Origin: Novosphingobium sp.
Lineage (GTDB): Bacteria > Pseudomonadota > Alphaproteobacteria > Sphingomonadales > Sphingomonadaceae
NCBI GenBank assembly: GCA_009885425.1
Contig: VFKS01000283.1
Location: forward strand, 1 to 7,179
Length of the DNA: 7,179 nucleotides
Reading direction: 5' to 3'
The number at the start of each line of letters is the position of its first letter. The stretch's first letter is position 1. Positions 4,959 through 7,179 of this stretch are shown here, piece by piece. The notes under the pieces are model-generated. The model did not search any database. It saw nothing but the letters and a program-made list of their open reading frames with translations, and had not been told where the DNA came from. The position numbers and the translations under genes were made by a program.

Positions 4959-7075
4959 GCAAAGACGCTTTCGGTTTCTTGGGTTGAATCGGCAGGTGGC
5001 AGCGCCGGAGGGGGCGGCGCGGGGCCACCGATCACGGCTACAACTTCGATCGGTTGGGCGGGCGGCAGCTCGGCAATCGAGATCACCAGCACCGCCGGCG
5101 CGCGCATCCGCAGCAGCGCAGCGAGAGCGCGGCGCGCCCGCGGCTGGACCACCAGCGCCATTGGCGGCGCGGCAGCACCGCGTTCGCCCACCAGCGCGGC
5201 GACGTGTTCGCCGATCCCGCGAGCCAGGTCGGGCTCGATCACCGGTTGTCCGGTGACGGGATCGCTAAGCCCCTGAACAATCGCCGCTTCCAGCTGGGCA
5301 TCGAGTGTCAGAACCGGCAGCCGCTGCGCCGGGCCGCAAATCCGCCCGACGATCATTCCGCCGAGCTCCGAGCGGACCAGCTCGATCAGCCGGTCGTGCT
5401 CGTGGCTTTGCTGCACCGCGTTCGCCAGCGCCGACAGGATCGGCAGCGGATGAGCGATCGGCAGGCCGTCTTCCAATAGCCCCCGGAAAATGCGGGTCAG
5501 CGCAGCCAGGCTCAGCGGCTGCGGAAGGAGCGCATCGACCAGCCCGGCCGAATGGTCCTTCACCGCGTCGAGGATCGCTTTCATCTCGTCGGGGCCGAAC
5601 AGCGCCTGCGGGCGGTCGCCTAGCAGCTGGTTGAGCTGGGTCGCGACGACAGTTGAGGCATCGACGGTCAGATAGCCCTCGGCAATCGCCAGATCGCGGG
5701 CGGCCGGATCAATCCACAGCGCCGGACAGCCAAAGCTGGGGTCAAGCGTCGGTTCGCCGGGCAGGTTGCTGCCGGTCCGAACCTCACCCGAATCGATCGC
5801 CAGAACCTTGTCGGCGCGCAGCACCCCGCCGCCAATCGGGACACCGCCGAGCAGGATCCGGTATTCGCTGGGTGGCAGGTCCAGACTGTCGCGGACCCGG
5901 AACTGCGGCACGACAAAGCCGAAGCCTTGGCTCAGCTGTTTGCGCACTCCGGTAATCCGCGCGACCAGCGGCGATCCGCGCCGATCATCGACCAGATGGA
6001 CCAGGCCATAGCCCAGTTCGATCGTCACCAGCGTATGGTCCGAAACATCGGCCAGTTCGATCCGGCCCGGATCTGGCGGTGGCGCCGCTTCGGCCACCGG
6101 TGCCGGCCGAGCGGCCCGTTTGCTCAGGCTATGCCACAGCCATCCAGCCAGCCCGGCGGCGGGCAGAAAGATCGTTTGCGGCATGGCCGGGATCGCCCCG
6201 ATCGCGCCCAGGATCACCGCCACTGGCAGCCAGGTGCTCGGGTTAGCCAGCTGGCCACCGATCTGCCCGGCAAGGTCCCGGTTATCCGAAACTCGCGTGA
6301 CGATGATTGCCGCTGCGATTGACAGCAGCAACGAAGGCACCTGCGCGACCAGCGCATCACCGACCGCCAGAGTGACATAGACCTCGGCGGCTTCGCCAGC
6401 ACTCAGCCCGTGGCTGATCATGCCCAGCGCGAAACCGGCAATGATGTTGGTCCCCAGGATCAGCAACGCGGCGATCGCATCGCCTTTGACGAACTTGCTG
6501 GCACCATCCATCGAGCCATAGAAGTCAGCCTCGGTCGCTACTTCGCGGCGGCGGGCCTTGGCTTCGTCGGCGGTCAGCAGCCCGGCCGCGAGATCGGCAT
6601 CGATTGCCATCTGTTTGCCCGGCAAGGCATCAAGCGTGAAGCGGGCGGAGACTTCGGAAACCCGGCCGGCGCCCTTGGTGACCACCACCATGTTGATGAT
6701 CATCAGGATCATGAACACGAACAGCCCGACCGCGAAATTGCCGCCGACCAGAAATGCCCCAAACGCCTCGATTACATGACCAGCCGCCGCGCCGCCCTCG
6801 TGCCCATGCACCAGCACCACCCGGGTCGAGGCGACGTTGAGCGAAAGCCGCAGCAGCGTCGCGAACAGCAGAACCGACGGAAATGAGCTGAAATCAAGCG
6901 GCTTTTCGGCATTCATTGCCGCCATCAAGATCGCCACCGACAGCGCGATATTGAGGACAAAGAACACGTCGAGCACCAGCGCCGGGGTCGGCACCACCAT
7001 CAGCCCAATCAGGGTGAGAATGCCTGCCGGGAGCGCAAAGGCGCTGATCGAGAAGCGCGAGAGCAAGGCGTTCAC
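4955..7075 (-). CDS. flhA: Flagellar biosynthesis protein FlhA (type III export gate)
   Basis: FlhA is the large inner-membrane protein of the flagellar type III export apparatus; its cytosolic ring docks chaperone-substrate complexes and uses the proton motive force. The 706-residue product matches the family length. Roughly eight hydrophobic segments lie in residues 13-130 and 200-316. Between them is the conserved FHIPEP loop, with RFTLDALPGKQMAIDADL (145-162) and FYGSMDGASKFVKGDAI (185-201), in which Asp199 aligns with the functionally essential Asp208 of Salmonella FlhA. The cytosolic domain follows from about 335 (IELGYGLVHLVD, VRKQLSQGFGFVVPQFRVRD), and the end is a proline-rich tail (GGPAPPPPALPPAD). 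The start is GTG at 7075, supported by a GTGA overlap with the preceding gene's stop; no clear Shine-Dalgarno is visible, consistent with coupling. The stop overlaps fliA. Nothing in the sequence suggests damage. Confidence 0.96.
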   Translation of the reverse strand: MNALLSRFSISAFALPAGILTLIGLMVVPTPALVLDVFFVLNIALSVAILMAAMNAEKPLDFSSFPSVLLFATLLRLSLNVASTRVVLVHGHEGGAAAGHVIEAFGAFLVGGNFAVGLFVFMILMIINMVVVTKGAGRVSEVSARFTLDALPGKQMAIDADLAAGLLTADEAKARRREVATEADFYGSMDGASKFVKGDAIAALLILGTNIIAGFALGMISHGLSAGEAAEVYVTLAVGDALVAQVPSLLLSIAAAIIVTRVSDNRDLAGQIGGQLANPSTWLPVAVILGAIGAIPAMPQTIFLPAAGLAGWLWHSLSKRAARPAPVAEAAPPPDPGRIELADVSDHTLVTIELGYGLVHLVDDRRGSPLVARITGVRKQLSQGFGFVVPQFRVRDSLDLPPSEYRILLGGVPIGGGVLRADKVLAIDSGEVRTGSNLPGEPTLDPSFGCPALWIDPAARDLAIAEGYLTVDASTVVATQLNQLLGDRPQALFGPDEMKAILDAVKDHSAGLVDALLPQPLSLAALTRIFRGLLEDGLPIAHPLPILSALANAVQQSHEHDRLIELVRSELGGMIVGRICGPAQRLPVLTLDAQLEAAIVQGLSDPVTGQPVIEPDLARGIGEHVAALVGERGAAAPPMALVVQPRARRALAALLRMRAPAVLVISIAELPPAQPIEVVAVIGGPAPPPPALPPADSTQETESVFA

Positions 7076-7179
7076 AGCCCGAACGCTTTCATCTTGCCAT
7101 AGGCGCTGCGGACATGAGCCGGAGCAGACATCGCATTACCCCCAAAGGTCGCGGCCAACGTATCTGCCATGGAGGGGCG
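7072..7179 (-). CDS. 3' end of an upstream gene in the flagellar operon (partial, unrecognised)
   Basis: A minus-strand frame enters from the right edge and ends at a TGA (7074-7072) that overlaps the flhA GTG by four bases (GTGA). The visible residues include MADTLAATFGGNAMSAPA, then HVRSAYGKMKAFGL at the end. The tight overlap argues it is a real coding tail co-translated with flhA, probably another flagellar gene. I do not recognise the family from 35 residues. An internal ATG at 7170 could make it a 32-codon gene, but no ribosome site precedes it, so a C-terminal fragment is preferred. Confidence 0.6.
   Translation of the reverse strand, partial: RPSMADTLAATFGGNAMSAPAHVRSAYGKMKAFGL

Noticed and set aside
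4350..5276. 308-codon plus-strand open frame across fliA and the flhA 3' end
   Set aside because: Antisense to two clearly conserved genes in GC-rich DNA; no family resemblance and no plausible start site.
6410..6886. 158-codon plus-strand open frame opposite flhA
   Set aside because: Shadow frame of the FlhA membrane region; no motif seen.

Overview
The window looks like chromosomal DNA of a GC-rich alphaproteobacterium. The protein families (a Sphingomonadales-style FlhA-FliA pair, an FnrL/HemN/CcoI-type microoxic gene set, a TLP1-like thiolase relative) suggest Sphingomonadales, possibly Erythrobacteraceae. This placement is by recognition only; no search was run. Almost all coding is on the minus strand.

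Right part (4200-7179): a tightly coupled flagellar block. The tail of an unrecognised gene overlaps flhA by GTGA, and flhA overlaps fliA by ATGA. FlhA is the export-gate membrane protein of the flagellar type III secretion system. FliA is the flagellar sigma factor (sigma-28).

Middle part (about 2455-4162): a gene graveyard. Within about 1.7 kb there are remnants of four genes usually tied to low-oxygen life. These are the sensor half of an FnrL-type regulator (HTH lost), the last ~50 codons of an OmpW-family porin on the plus strand, a frameshifted piece of a CcoI/FixI copper P-type ATPase, and a hemN (oxygen-independent coproporphyrinogen III oxidase) gene. The hemN remnant has lost its radical-SAM cysteine segment and two further internal blocks. 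The simplest reading is that an ancestral fnrL / ompW / cbb3-oxidase-assembly / hemN cluster collapsed by repeated deletions. Two stretches remain open by chance or because the decay is recent: 2455-3216, and the fnrL remnant running into foreign sequence.

Left part (42-2314): an intact two-gene operon encoding a short-chain dehydrogenase and a thiolase-like protein, overlapping by one base (TGATG). The thiolase-like protein has no nucleophilic cysteine at the usual place. A near-perfect FNR-box-like palindrome (TTGAT-N4-TTCAA) lies about 80 bp upstream of this operon, directly beyond the hemN relic. It is either an orphan site left by the decayed regulon or a working operator served by another FNR protein. 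A 15-codon tail of a possible convergent gene sits at the left edge.

I see no CRISPR array, tRNA/rRNA gene, insertion sequence or new defence system. The most noteworthy content is the decayed low-oxygen gene cluster and the FNR-like site beside it. No stretch over 300 bases lacks a gene or gene remnant.
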